From Myxocyprinus asiaticus (taxonomy: Eukaryota; Chordata; Actinopteri; Cypriniformes; Catostomidae), in assembly GCF_019703515.2 (NCBI RefSeq), contig NC_059374.1:18135595-18199594 (forward strand): a stretch of DNA of 64,000 bases, given 5' to 3'. Position 1 is the stretch's first letter, and each line of letters opens with the position of its first letter. Below are positions 11,216 to 22,506 of this stretch, piece by piece. The notes beneath the pieces are model-generated. The model did no database searches. It was not told where the DNA came from and saw only the letters and a list, made by a program, of their open reading frames with translations. A program made the position numbers and the translations under genes.

Positions 11216-12239
11216 AAGCACAGACCGATTTCAACAGAAGAATTTTCAACTTACTGTCCCTGAATTCACAGTGAATGCAGTCTGAATAGCACATCTCTCC
11301 ACAACAAGCTGAACAATATGAAGTATAATTTATTTCCATAGCACAAATGGTGTGGGTCAAGTTATGTGCCAAAGTCTAATCCATCAGGTTAGGGGTTTCG
11401 AAAAATCATCTTACACTTATTGTAAACTACATCTTATACTTATATAAGACTGCTGACACCAGCAAATGTAATTATTTTTACACAAGAAGGATGTGATGGG
11501 TGTGGTAAATATTACATCTGTGTTGTGTTTGTAAAGGGTAGCATTCTGACATCTTGAGTGCAAGGTGAGAAGAGAAGAAAGAGCAGGAACTGGTGCATAA
11601 ATGGACATGCCATCCACATGTTCCTTGTTACTCTCAGAGAATATGTCATCCGATGTGTTTCCTCTCACCCCGATTTACCTCTCAGCTGGCTCCACAACCT
11701 ACAGTGTAAGAACAGAGACTGTGAATCCATTATGGCTGCCAATATTGATGGACTGCACTGACAGATTAGCATGTGAGATGGAGTGGATGGGTGCCAGAGT
11801 CTGTTAAAGTGAAACACTACAGCTCATCTGTTAAATTTCCATGCAGCACTTACACACAAACATCATCAGCCTTGGCAGTTTAGCTTTTTAAAGGGATTGT
11901 TGGTGTGCACACTTTAAGTTGCCTGTGTGTATGTATCGTTGGGGGGGGGGGGGGGCTGTCGAGGGGTGGTCATGCCAAAGACAAAGAATGACCAAAACGG
12001 CAAATGCGAGTGGGGTGGCCAATGGGGTGACCAGGCTTTGGCCCATGGAGGCCACGGCCACCCCCTGGTTTCCAAGTTTTGTGAAGTTCTTGGCTTCATT
12101 CTTTAATAAAAATGTTTTACAAGAACCACAAATGGCAAATTTGTCATGCACAGTTTTATATTATGTCTGTGAAGTATTTGGATGGAGAAAAATCCTGGCC
12201 ATAAAATCAACACAATTTTTTTGCAATGTTTTCTGCTAA
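11216..12239. other. No recognised gene; poly-G run
   Basis: Contains a 15-base G run at 11941-11955. Short frames lie on both strands but no splice-bounded exon. Confidence 0.4.
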
Positions 12240-12401
12240 ATGGAGATCCATGTGGCACATTTTAAATGAGCTTCCACAAAGATTGGACGGCTAGAAATGT
12301 CCTTCCTCTCAATTCTGACGAAACTGAGGTACTAATTATTAGACAAAAACCTCTAAAAATAAGACGCTAAACATAATTTGACTCGATGGATGTACTGTCA
12401 C

Positions 12402-12409
12402 GTCGTCTT
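12402..12409. repeat. 8-bp target duplication, left of hAT 1
   Basis: GTCGTCTT, repeated exactly at 14864-14871. Confidence 0.85.
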
Positions 12410-12788
12410 CAGGGGCAGATTTAGTGATTTGGGGGCCCTAGGCAAAGAGCATAATAAATAATCAATCTCATTTTAATTAAACCCCTATCCATAACAAATT
12501 TGTATATAATTACATGTTTTATAACTATTAATATTCATGTTAAGATAAAAGATTGCAATTTCTAAAACTCAAACACACCACAGAATATGTAAGCCTAGTT
12601 TCTTATTCCCTGATTTGTAATTAAAACACAAATACTTTGATTTAAAATACATGTTTTTATTAACATATTCATTGTGGTGCTTTATAAATAGACCACTAAT
12701 CTGAATAGGCTAGAGGAACTCATCCCATTAGAAAAACATGTTGAATCCAGTGTTTCCCAGTCACAAGCTCACCACTACTAAAACTCAT

Positions 12789-13713
12789 TGTCATGGTCCT
12801 GTCATCTTGTCAGGTTGGGTTATTGTCTGATGGGACCGTGGCATCATCGCCCCATGTCCTGTCTTTGTGCTGAGCACATGGGTCCGGGTGTTAGTTACCG
12901 CCTTGTGCTCTTCGGAAGGTCTTGTTCGTGCCTGGGGCATGGTGTCTGGATCCTGTCTTCCTGTCTGGTTCGGTTTTGGTCTTTGTCGGGAACCGGACAC
13001 TCATACTCCATGTTCTGTTTGTTTTGTCCCAAGCGTGTTGACATTTCCTCCCTTATGTGTTTTAGGTGCCACTGGCATGCAGAATCATTGTTTCCATGGG
13101 AATGCTGATCATGCCAACTTTCAGCTGGCGAGCAGCACCTGTTCCTTGTTTGTTCATGCCTATTTTAATCCCCTCGTGTGTCATGTCCTTTGCTGGTTTG
13201 GTAAAATGTAGTTCAGTGTTGACTGAATGTTCGTTCGGTATTGTTGAATGTAGTCTGTAATGATCGTTGGATGTTATCATTATAGTAAGCTGTTTGATGT
13301 GAAGTAACTAACCTCACTCTCTCTGCCTAGTTATTCCTGTCTCGTGTTTCTGTTTGGTTGCCCGTCTCTGCCCGCATGTCAGGTGTTTGGTTGCCTTCCA
13401 GTTTGCTGCATGTCAGCTGATCTTCCATGGAGGATACCTCGTCTCTGCCCACATGTCAGGTGTGTGGTTGCTTTCCAGTTTGCTGTGTGTCAGCTGACCT
13501 TCCACAGAGGATACTTCATCTCTGCCCGCGTGTCTGGAGTAAGCTTGCTCTACCCTGCTGGGTGTTGTTCCGCACCTCACCAAGCTTCAACGGAGGATTC
13601 CACGAATCTATTCCTGACTTCGTCAACTCAGTGACTATTGATATTTACTGTAAATAAATACTTTGAACTGTTTTTCTGCTCTTGGGTCTGTTTATCTCGC
13701 TTTCGCTCTGACA
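12789..13713 (+). repeat. LTR of a Ty3/gypsy-like element
   Basis: Starts TGTCATGG and ends CTGACA immediately before a short leader and a gag ATG. It carries an AATAAA-type signal in 'tgtaaataaatactttg' near 13649-13666. Internally, 'ttcc...tgtctctgcccgcatgtcaggtg'-like blocks recur three times between 13360 and 13540. No partner LTR is found in the window, so it is a 5' LTR without its mate. Length about 925 bp. Confidence 0.6.
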
Positions 13714-13729
13714 GAACAAACCAGCCAGA

Positions 13730-13984
13730 ATGGACCCAGCAGAGGAATTCACTTTTCGCTCCGCCCTCTCTCAGCAGGGAGCTTTGCTGGGATGTCAGCA
13801 GGATCAAATCTCCGCATCTAACCGGGTTCTGGAGATGATGGCATCGCAGCTCGCCGAGCTCACCTCTGCCGTACAGCAGCTCCACCTACCTCCCAATGCT
13901 GGCCCCTCTCAGGAAGCATCTTCACCGGCTGCAGCACGGTCGGCCCAGATCTCCCATCGCTGCCTCTCCGTAAGGAGAGGGTGA
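13730..13984 (+). pseudogene. Gag N-terminal fragment (Ty3/gypsy)
   Basis: The frame opens with M-D-P-A-E-E-F, continues with S-A-L-S-Q-Q-G-A-L-L-G and E-M-M-A-S-Q-L-A-E-L-T-S-A-V-Q-Q-L, and then becomes proline/alanine-rich. This is the usual start of gag in many fish gypsy elements: a short coiled-coil-like N-terminus before the capsid. It begins 16 bases after the LTR end. It stops after 84 residues, after which capsid-like sequence resumes in another frame at about 13987. Non-functional. Confidence 0.7.
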
Positions 13985-13986
13985 TG

Positions 13987-14166
13987 TTAGAGACTTCGCC
14001 TCCGAGTTTTTTATTGTGGCAGACGAGTTGGGTTGCACCGAGGTCAAACTTAAGGATCTGCTCAACGGATACCTACAGGATCCTCTTGGTGCATCGAGAT
14101 GGAAGGGCTGGGGACCCTCTCCTTCTGGGAATTTTTGGGATACATCCATCACCAGAAGGAGTGGAT
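13987..14166 (+). pseudogene. Gag capsid-like fragment
   Basis: This frame reads D-F-A-S-E-F-F, then E-V-K-L-K-D-L-L-N-G-Y-L, then D-P-L-G-A-S-R-W. It resembles the capsid segment V-E-D-F-C-A-L-A...I-A-L-K-D-Y-F-R-F-G-L-N-E-P just upstream of 46512 in the gag-only element. The two gags are therefore probably related. The frame ends at a TAA shortly after and is followed by tandem repeats. Confidence 0.5.
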
Positions 14167-14289
14167 AACACCTCAATACAGGCAATTCTCCCACACTGGC
14201 CATCCCACTGTCCCAACCTTAGACTGCCAACTCCCCAGCGGTCCCCTAACCTGTATGAGGAGGAGGGGGAGGCCACCTTCTTTTCAGCC

Positions 14290-14790
14290 ACTGTCAGCAT
14301 CCACCGACATGAAGGCTGTTCCCCTGTTGCTGCCAGCGTACACGGAGGCCATTCCCCTGCTGCTGCCAGTGCCTAAGGCCACGGATACTGTTCCCCTGCC
14401 GCTGCCAGTGTCCATGGCCATGGGGGCAGCTCCCCTACTTCTGACAGGACCCACAGTCACTGAGGCTGATCCCCTGCTGCAGCCAGCGCCCAAGGCCACG
14501 GAAGCTGTTCCTTACTGCTGCCAGCATCCACGGCCATGGAGGCCGTTTCCCTGCTGCTGCCAGTGCCCACGGCCATGAAGGCCATTCCCCTGCCGCTACC
14601 AGCTTCCATGGCCACGGAGGCCGTTTCCCTGCTGCTGCCAGCGTCCACAGCCACAGAGACTAATCTCCTGCTGCTGCCAGTACCCACGGCCATGAAGGCC
14701 ATTCCCCTGCCAGCACCCATGGCCATGGAAGCTGTTCCCCTGCCGCTGCCAGCGTCCATGGCCATTGAGACCGTTTCCCTGTCACTGCCC
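14290..14790 (+). repeat. 39-bp tandem repeat in gag-derived sequence
   Basis: Units of about 39 bp alternate 'ccatggccacggaggc' and 'ccctgctgctgccagc' motifs. In one frame they encode 13-residue units such as A-T-E-A-V-S-L-L-L-P-A-S-T. There are about a dozen imperfect units with several length variants. It occupies the position where the gag-only elements at 46 and 58 kb carry their own tandem arrays. Confidence 0.75.
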
Positions 14791-14863
14791 ATTTTTAGGT
14801 GGCCCTCATCTTTTAGGGGCCCTAGGCAGCTGCCCACCTTTGCCTAGTGCAAATCTGCCCCTG

Positions 14864-14871
14864 GTCGTCTT
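14864..14871. repeat. 8-bp target duplication, right of hAT 1
   Basis: GTCGTCTT, the partner of 12402-12409. Confidence 0.85.
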
Positions 14872-15697
14872 CTACAGCAAAGAACTATTATACTTATATT
14901 TGATAGCAATCTGTCCTTTGAAAATCACATTTCCAATGTTTGTAGTACAGCATTCTTCCATGTCAGCAATGCTACTAAGCATGCTCTCTGTTTCTAATGC
15001 CGAAAAACTAATTCACGCATTCATGACCTCAAGACTAGATTATTGTAATGCATTACTGGAAGTATGTCTTGCAGGTTCCATAAATAAAATTCTGGCCTGT
15101 TAATAATACCTAGAATATCAAAATCCACAAAAGGAGGTAGACCCTTTTCCTATTTGGCTCCTAAACTATGGAAGTCTTCCTAGCTTTGTTCGTGACTCAG
15201 ACACACACTCTCAGTTTAAGTCTAGACTAAAGACTGATCTTTTCAGCCAGGCATACGCCTAATTTATCTATCAACTTATAGTTATGCTGCATTAGTCAGG
15301 TCTGCCGGAACCGGAAAAACATCTCATATTCTATAATCCCGTTTTAAAGTGAATGGCATCTAATATTACTCTATTTGTTTACCTGTCTTAACCTCGGGAT
15401 TCATGTCCTGAGATTACCAGAGCCTGCCAGATCCAACTCCGGTCCTGCCTGTCTGACTCTGGTCCTGCCTGATGTCCAACTCACACTACTACATGTTGCT
15501 GAGTGATGATGACCAACTGCAGCCTGTGCCATCAAAATATCACTTCAGTCTACTGCGATGGACTTCACAGAGGATGAACTGTTGCCAGCACCAACCATCA
15601 GATATGGAATATTTTACTGGACACTGCCTGAAACTTAGATTTAAGATGGACTTCACCAGAAATGAATCTGCCACTAGCTTACAGTCGAACTGTAGTG

Positions 15698-15705
15698 CAC
15701 CTTAC
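15698..15705. repeat. 8-bp target duplication, left of hAT 2
   Basis: CACCTTAC, repeated exactly at 18236-18243. Confidence 0.85.
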
Positions 15706-18235
15706 TAAAGGTCTGCATGGGCCTTAAAATGAAACCCGAACCCGAGACCGTGTGGCCCAACCCTACCCAGCCTAAACGATATCGTCAGATTTTAAACCCG
15801 AACCCGACCCAACCCGAAATTGCTTACTATCTAATTTCTTCTCCTAGCAAGTGTTGGGCCTCATGTATTCAGATAGAAGACAAAGGCAGGCCTAACACAG
15901 TCATATAACCTAACTCATGCCCCCACATACCAGGTCATAAATGTTACTGATAAAAATCGCACCAAAATCAAACAAAGGGAGTCCAAAACAGACTACAAAT
16001 CCCATGAAGCCTTGCACACTAAAGGATCGAACTCTCAACTCCTATTGGATGAGGCACACGACAGAACGCACCTCAATCATGACATCATTAGGAGTAGAAA
16101 TACCTCTGAAATGCTTCCGGGATTTGCTTCCAGCAACTTTGCTCGCCGTGGGTAGACACAGCTCATCGCTGCTCTTAGGTGCAGACTTGTTGCACAAGGA
16201 AGTAACGTCCGACTTGAAACTGTGGCCATACAATCTCCATCTTGCTGGACGAGTTGAGATTACTCTGTGTTCAACTGAACACTCTAACGGATCCGAAATA
16301 GACCGCCGAGCAATCCGCATCTTCATCCGTTTGCCTGCAGAAGTGAAGAGATTAAAGATTTCTCTTCCATCTTCAATCAAGTCGACGTTTCTGATTTCTC
16401 CGCCAGCCCACCGAAAATCAGCAGCCATACCGCCCACCGACAGAGCGAGGAAACAGCCTTCTGTCATCACCCAAGCCTTGAGGAACTGAGTCTGAGTTAA
16501 AGGACGGATGAACACACATTCCACCTGCATCCTCATACGATTCAATTAAGAGATTTACGTCTGGGCAGAGATAGAATATTATAGTGTGTTATTCTTGTGT
16601 TTCAAGGTTTTTGCTTGTACAGTTTACGGACCGCCATGTCCGCTCATTATTAATACTCAGGGTATTAATTATCATGAATTTGATTTGCTGTATTGTGGTC
16701 CAACCACAGTGGGCTGTTGTGCATTTCTGCCATCGCGGGTGAGACCAGCAAACTGAGTTTATCCATTAAAGAATCAAAGAACGCGGGACTGTTTACGAGC
16801 CGCCCACCGCGTCTCTGAGTGATAAACTATCAGCTGCTTTCTCTCCCATGATCGCAAAATCGGCTTTGCGGCCGTTACTTAATTCTCTCTCTCTCTCTCG
16901 TACTAACCATACGTGACCCCTCACAAACATTCTGGCACACATTTTTGGCTAGTAGATAGCTTCGTGATAAAGCTCAGCTTTGTCCCTAAGCTACCATTGA
17001 CTGGTTTCTCTCCACCCACATTCGCAGTCATATTCCCTGGACAGAAGTCTCGCGTGACATACTCTCCACGAGAGTCATGTCCGCCATTTTGTGTGCTAAG
17101 AAAACAATCTAATATTGAGACTGTTATACTATCTGGTTATTAGTCCCTGATTCCAGGGTGGTGCCCCGTCAGTGTTAATCCATATTAATATTCTATTGAT
17201 TTTTGATAATTGATAATTATCTTTGATGATTGTTGAATTTGAATGATCAATAAGATAGTGTTAATTTTAATTAATGTTTCATCGATGTTAACGATTAGTG
17301 ATTATCTTTGATTATTGTTGATTTAAAGGATAAAAAAGCTAACATTGATTCTCATCAATGTTCTATTGATTTTAATAATTAATCATTATCTTTGATAATG
17401 ATTAATTATTGCTAATAACCAAACCCGCTCCTAAATGTAGCACACTACATTTACTGGAGCCCCATAGAGGTTTTAATGAGTTAGATTAAATTAATTAATT
17501 TAAACGTTAATTAATAACTAAAGAAATAATTACCAATTATTTCTGATAGTAACACTTATCTAAACAACCAGTAAAGCCCTACACAAGTACTGTTGCAATA
17601 GGCTATATTTTGTGTAAGCATATAGGCAACATTCTTACCAGTACTGAAACAGTAAACATACACAGTTTTATCAAAGCACAGCAGCACCTTAGTACACTAG
17701 AGCAGAAGGGAAAAAAATCATTGCCTTACCATTTATGTTCTGAGACTTCACTTGGTACAGAACAATCTAGAATAAAATGAAACAATGCAACAGTCCCCTC
17801 TATGCAGTCTGAAGTTGTTTAGAATGTTGAATCTATGTGACAATTGCGCTTAAAACAATCTAGACGCAGCGCAAAGAATGAAACAGAGCGCAAGTGTCTC
17901 GACATGCATTTTTGACAATTTGAAGTTATTTTTACCTTGACATGGTGTTCTGTGCGAGATGCTGAAGAAAAAGCTAGATGCGATGCAAATGTCAAAGACA
18001 TTCATCCAGCATGTGTTTAAACAATGGGAAAACAGAACAGATGCGTGGAATAAAACATATTCGGTGTGAACGGCCCCCAACTCGTCCGTTCGTGTGTGTC
18101 TGTAAGTGAGAGCATGTGTGCGAAACAAGCTCGGTAAGCCTGTTTTGTTAATTACAAACCCGAACCCGAAGTCCTATTTGAAAACCCCTTCGGGTTCTCG
18201 TGTCCTATCGGGCTGGATCGGGTTGCAGACCTCTA
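15706..18235. mobile_element. hAT-like transposon, non-autonomous
   Basis: The termini 'taaaggtctgca' and 'tgcagacctcta' are inverted with one mismatch, and an exact 8-bp duplication (CACCTTAC) flanks the element. Both subterminal regions are rich in 'cccgaacccga' (15738-15820 and 18158-18170, with 'cgggttctcg' and 'gatcgggttgc' near the right end), a feature of one teleost hAT group. No transposase frame is found. The interior holds an LTR-like segment of about 1.5 kb. Inserted in the L2 LINE 3' region. Confidence 0.8.
15960..17460. repeat. LTR-like or unknown cargo inside hAT 2
   Basis: GC-richer than its surroundings. It has overlapping long frames on both strands (plus 15941-16489, minus 16545-16042), neither of which I recognise. 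It ends 'agcacactacatttactgga' before 'gccccatagagg', which resembles an LTR end followed by a primer-site-like TGG. Near-repeats of 'attgataattatctttgat' fill 17195-17400. No partner LTR was found, so this is a tentative call. Confidence 0.3.
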
Positions 18236-18243
18236 CACCTTAC
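18236..18243. repeat. 8-bp target duplication, right of hAT 2
   Basis: CACCTTAC, the partner of 15698-15705. Confidence 0.85.
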
Positions 18244-18884
18244 TGACCTCTACCTGCATCACCTTGGTCAAAGATAGACTACAATCTTAACATGGAATAA
18301 ATAAATTGCAGCCTTCATCAGCCAAATAACAAAGGACAATGCATCTGTGTGCACTTCTGTAGTTAATTAAGAATGTATGTTCTAAGACTTTTGTCATTAA
18401 TCTTACAGTTAATACAAAATTATTTTGTTTAAACATTGGCCCCTAACACTTAGTTTACTCATTTTAAATCAAGACTTGTACTACACATAAATAACTAATA
18501 TTGCCTTATATTCATGCTGTTTAGTCAGAGGGGAACTGGCCCCCACAGTGAGCCTGGTTTTCCCCAAGGTAATTTTTCTCCATAAACCAACATCTTATGG
18601 AGTTTTGTGTTCCTTGCCACAGTCGCCTTATACTTGCTTACTTGGGGTCTAAATATAAATATAATTTACTTATTTTTATTATTATTTTTTAAGGCAATTT
18701 ACAGTCATGTTTTTTTTTATTATTAAACCGCACTGTTATGACTCGACGACATTACTATATTACAGTCTATTTTGTCAAAGCATAATTTTCTGTAAAGCTG
18801 CTTTGAAATGATGTGTGTTGTGAAAAGCACTATACAAATAAAAATGATGACTTGAGACACAGTGAATTCTGAGACAGTACAGGA

Positions 18885-19110
18885 GGTCAAAGTTTTGCTG
18901 CTGAAGCTTGCCTGTGCTTAACGAAATTCGAACAACTGCCCCCAGCGGCCAAAGCTGGAAGCTGGTTGTTGAGGTGAAATGTCCACAGGGTGGTGCCAAA
19001 ATTCAGTTGTATTTTTCGTAGTAAATGATGTAATACAGTCCATGAGAATGCATATTTGATCAATTCTACCCCTTAACCTAAGCCCCGACCCTAAACCAAG
19101 TTAAGAATTT
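18885..19110 (-). repeat. Dispersed repeat family, inverted copy
   Basis: 'aaatgtccacagggtggtgc' and 'ttgtatttttcgtagtaaat' are the reverse of the corresponding blocks at 11085-11130. Same family as 3840-4110. Confidence 0.6.
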
Positions 19111-19324
19111 AAATCTAGATCAAGAATTAGAATTCTGAATGATTTTATTAGTGACAACAATCATTAATAGTGATATAGACATGGTGACTGTATGTACTGT
19201 ATATTCAGTATATATATATTCCATCCCTGCCCAATGCCACACCTTAATGTGTCTACTACTAAACCACTAACCACTGCACCATGCCCCAACCTGTTGTTCC
19301 CTCTTAAAAGTTTCCCATAAAAAA

Positions 19325-19359
<35 letters not shown>
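19325..19359. repeat. (AAT)n microsatellite
   Basis: About 11 uninterrupted AAT/ATA units. Confidence 0.9.
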
Positions 19360-19363
<4 letters not shown>

Positions 19364-19857
19364 ATCTATATGATTTGATTATAAGTGTTAAAATGGTTGC
19401 TGTTTACATTCTAAAGTCTTGAAAGTATAATGTTTCCACTTGAGTTTTCCATTAGTTGATCTGCTCAATTTAGAAATGTGGTCCTTGGGTAATTACCTTT
19501 GGGAAAAGACGCCTGAAGTGATGGCGGCAACCAGTCTGATCTTCTGGGCCAATCAGGGCATTGATCTCTGCTTTGAGTGAGTATACTTGCACCATTGGCA
19601 ACAAGCAGTTTGTTAATAGAACTCTGCTCATTCTGGAAGCCCTGGTCAGGCGGCCCCAGACAGCTTCCTCATCAGTCTTCTAAACTGTTCTAGTACACAT
19701 AACTCAAGTCTGATCTTCACTTTCCAGGACACATGCCTACAAATGAGGCTTGTTAGACAATTTGCTGTGTGGTATAAAGTGAAAGGTCAAAGGGTCGAGA
19801 CCTTCTTGGTGACCGACAAGTGAGTGATGAGCTTCCTTCCACAGTTGGTATGGTTGA

Positions 19858-19860
<3 letters not shown>

Positions 19861-19892
<32 letters not shown>

Positions 19893-19908
19893 TGTGTGTG
19901 TATGTGTG
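19861..19908. repeat. (TG)n microsatellite
   Basis: About 24 dinucleotide units with two interruptions. It produces spurious Cys/Val frames on one strand and Thr/His frames on the other. Confidence 0.9.
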
Positions 19909-20472
19909 GTTACATTCCTGCCCTGACACACAACAAGTCTCATTTCTCTTATCTTTTGCACTTTCTCTGATACACTCATTTTTAAGGAGTAGGTGGCCTC
20001 CAGAATACTGCCCATCCTTCCAGCTTCTCTCAGTTCTACTATGGCATTTACATTTGTCATTGAACACTTACTGAAATATACAACAGTCACTGAAGGATGC
20101 AGATTTATCTTTGTATTCCTCACAATTGTAGGTAACACTTTACAGTTGTCATGTTACACATATTATTTATTAATATAATTAATTACAATAACAATAACCA
20201 TGTGTAATTGCAAAATTTAATCAGACTTTGTTATGACATTATTATTACTCTGCACTTCTAATGTAATTACACAACAGTCACATAATTTAAAGTGACCTAT
20301 CTAAAACAAACGTTGATGATATTTGCAAAAATTAGTTTCATATTTTAATTACTGTGGCCATTTTAACTATTGTGTAATGACATTGTAGATACAATGTAAT
20401 AATTATTTATTCCCTTATTATTAAACATTGACTATAAATTCAAAATGGAGCAGCAAATACCCTTGCTCAGTA

Positions 20473-21618
20473 TGGGTGGGGGGAAAAATTGTTCAAAAAT
20501 CGTGATTTTTTTTTTTCAAATGATTCTGAATAAAATCAAGAAATTCTTAATCGATTTTGTGTTCAGTTTAAACTGCGGCAGAGCAGTGGCACACGCCAGA
20601 GACAGATATAGAAACAAAGAAGCGTGTTAGGCCCATATACTAAAGTCAAGTGCACAAACACGACTGTTTGCAGATTAGTTGCATCAAACACATGACTATT
20701 CGTGCCCTAATGAAACTACGATCCCACAATTCTTTCACAAACCCATGCATATAGCAATGGGAGATAAGTTGCTACAATGCAACAACATGAAAGACGAGCT
20801 TGTGCCTGTCATTGCATCGATTTGCACAGAACAGGGGGGTGAATAATGGTTTGAAATCCATCGTAGCATTTGCAACGGGGTTGTGTGATCTACTCGCAGA
20901 GCAAACATATGGAACAGTGCATAAGAGATGCTTGATCGGTTTCTAAAACAACAACTCTGCTATTTAAACCGCTTTACTATCACCTGTGCAGGTGAGGAGA
21001 AGCTGACAGCTGCACTCTCATAGAAGAATATATACCTCTCATCCAGAACCAGCAACTTCCAGTTGTGTTTATGGTAAAAAAATTAAAAAAATACAAAAAA
21101 ATACAAAAAATTTAATAGGCATGGCATAGGTTAATTTTAAATAATAATTAAATACTATTAAATGATTAACAATGCTTTAAACAACAACAAAAATATTTTG
21201 ATATCAGTTGAAGTATTTAATAGTATTCAGTGTGTTTTGATAGAGAACTAATATTTTTTTCTTGTGCATTTAAAATATATTTTATATGGTTCTAAAAAAT
21301 GACACAAAAAAATTGTGATGCTTTACTAAACTATAGAACTGTTTAATCTTGTGGATATTCCATGTTTTGTTCACAGCTCATCCTGAATGTGAAAGGCAGT
21401 TTATGTAGTCTCTTTCTGATTTTTGAAAACAGCTGTTAAATAAAAAGCTGAATGGAAAAATTAGAGTAAAAAATAAATTTTGAAGAAACTGAATAAAAGA
21501 AATATAAGAAAAAGATGCATTGCGATGCATCGAGAATCGTTTTATAATTGAATAGTTACCCTTTAAATTGTAATCGAATCGAATCGTGAGGCCAGTAAAG
21601 ATTCACAACCTTATTGCT
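20473..21618. mobile_element. hAT-like element inside the AT-rich array
   Basis: Subterminal 'aaaaatcgtgattttttt' and 'ttaatcgattttgtg' on the left pair with 'gcattgcgatgcatcgagaa' and 'gtaatcgaatcgaatcgtga' on the right. The array motif 'cccttgctc' stops at 20468 and resumes as 'ttgctcggacacaaa' at about 21613, a partial target duplication. No transposase is visible. Confidence 0.45.
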
Positions 21619-21721
21619 CGGACACAAAAAGGAAGAAAATAACAGTAACCATGTGCAACTGCAAACTGTAAATTTTGTAATACCATTATTACTTATTACC
21701 ATGAATACATATAAAATTACA

Positions 21722-22500
21722 CTAGGCATGTCAAAATATATCGATATATCGATTATTGATTGGAGTTAATTTATCAATGTGTTATTGAGACATCAATATA
21801 TTAACATTAAACAACATTTAAATTAGAAGCCTAATTTGTGTGCTTTCCAACTCACTCAGTTGGCCTTGTTCCATGTAGTCTGGCATAATAGTGTTGGGAG
21901 ACCACAAGAGGGTGATATAACATTTACTTAGAAGCAGACAAGGCACAAGTCTTACAACACAGATGCGATGCAGGTGGCAGTTGTTGATTTAGTCACCATG
22001 CACACAAAAGTTACAAAGGTTTTGTTACTTCAAGAATAAACAGTGATGTTTATGAGTTTGCAGGTTAGTGTATGAAACTGGTGTAACTGTGCAAACTAAA
22101 CAATTAGAAATTATTATGAAATTTCTCTGTATGTAGCCTTTAAGAGATTTCATTCAAGCTGTCAAACCACAAAAAGACATACTTGTAACAGAAAACATGT
22201 CAAAGTTAATAGAAAACTATGCTGTAGGAGTTGAGCTCCGTGGCACTGCAGAATTTTGAACAGTTTCTGGAGATGGCGAGTGGCGGCGGCGGTGTGTGCA
22301 TACCTTCGTAGAAAATAATTGTTTAGAATTTTAGAACGCACCATGTCATCTAGACGTGTCTGGTGTGCAACCCCCTTTAATTTACCCTGCTGCTTACACT
22401 TTACCAAAGTTGTGTTGAGAAAAATGTCTGAAGAGACAAAAAACTATTGTGCAACGAGCTGCCCCATTTACAGTATATATGAAATAATTTCGATATATAT
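21722..22500. mobile_element. Candidate hAT-like element
   Basis: 'taggcatgtcaaaatatatc' at 21724 followed by 'gatatatcgattattgattg', with 'tttcgatatatatcaataat' near the right end at 22487-22506. These inverted cgatatat-rich ends suggest a non-autonomous hAT. Boundaries are uncertain. Confidence 0.35.
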
Positions 22501-22506
22501 CAATAA

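Larger units (their letters stand above)
12410..14863. mobile_element. hAT-like transposon carrying LTR/gag cargo
   Basis: The termini are inverted: 'caggggcagatttag' at 12410 and '...caaatctgcccctg' ending at 14863. An exact 8-bp duplication GTCGTCTT flanks them, the size typical of hAT transposases. 'gggggccctaggca' near the left end is mirrored by 'ggggccctaggcagctgccc' near the right end. No hAT transposase is present. The interior from 12789 to about 14790 is instead an LTR, gag fragments and a 39-bp tandem array. Either an LTR element inserted and then lost its 3' half, or the hAT captured the segment. It is inserted in the L2 LINE. Confidence 0.8.
12270..18860 (+). mobile_element. L2-type LINE 3' half, split by two hATs
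   Basis: L2 reverse transcriptase C-terminal sequence runs 12270-12409, resumes at 14872, and continues to about 15100. The frames give L-N-S-D-E-T-E-V-L-I-I, F-D-S-N-L-S-F-E-N-H-I-S-N-V and A-E-K-L-I-H-A-F-M-T-S-R-L-D-Y-C-N-A-L-L. After a second interruption (15706-18235) the 3' untranslated region follows, with 'gtgagcctggtttt', 'gcctta...acttggggtct' and the terminal 'gtaaagctgctttgaaatga ... gcactatacaaataaaaatg'. Removing both hATs and one copy of each 8-bp duplication rejoins the LINE. It is a dead, 5'-truncated copy with stops. Confidence 0.8.

Noticed and set aside
16042..16545. 167-codon minus-strand ORF as a host gene
   Set aside because: Inside the hAT element, overlapping a 182-codon plus-strand frame, with no recognised domain. 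Kept only as part of the unexplained cargo.
19753..20138. 133- and 104-codon minus-strand frames
   Set aside because: Both run through the TG/CA microsatellite and show no domain or splice structure.
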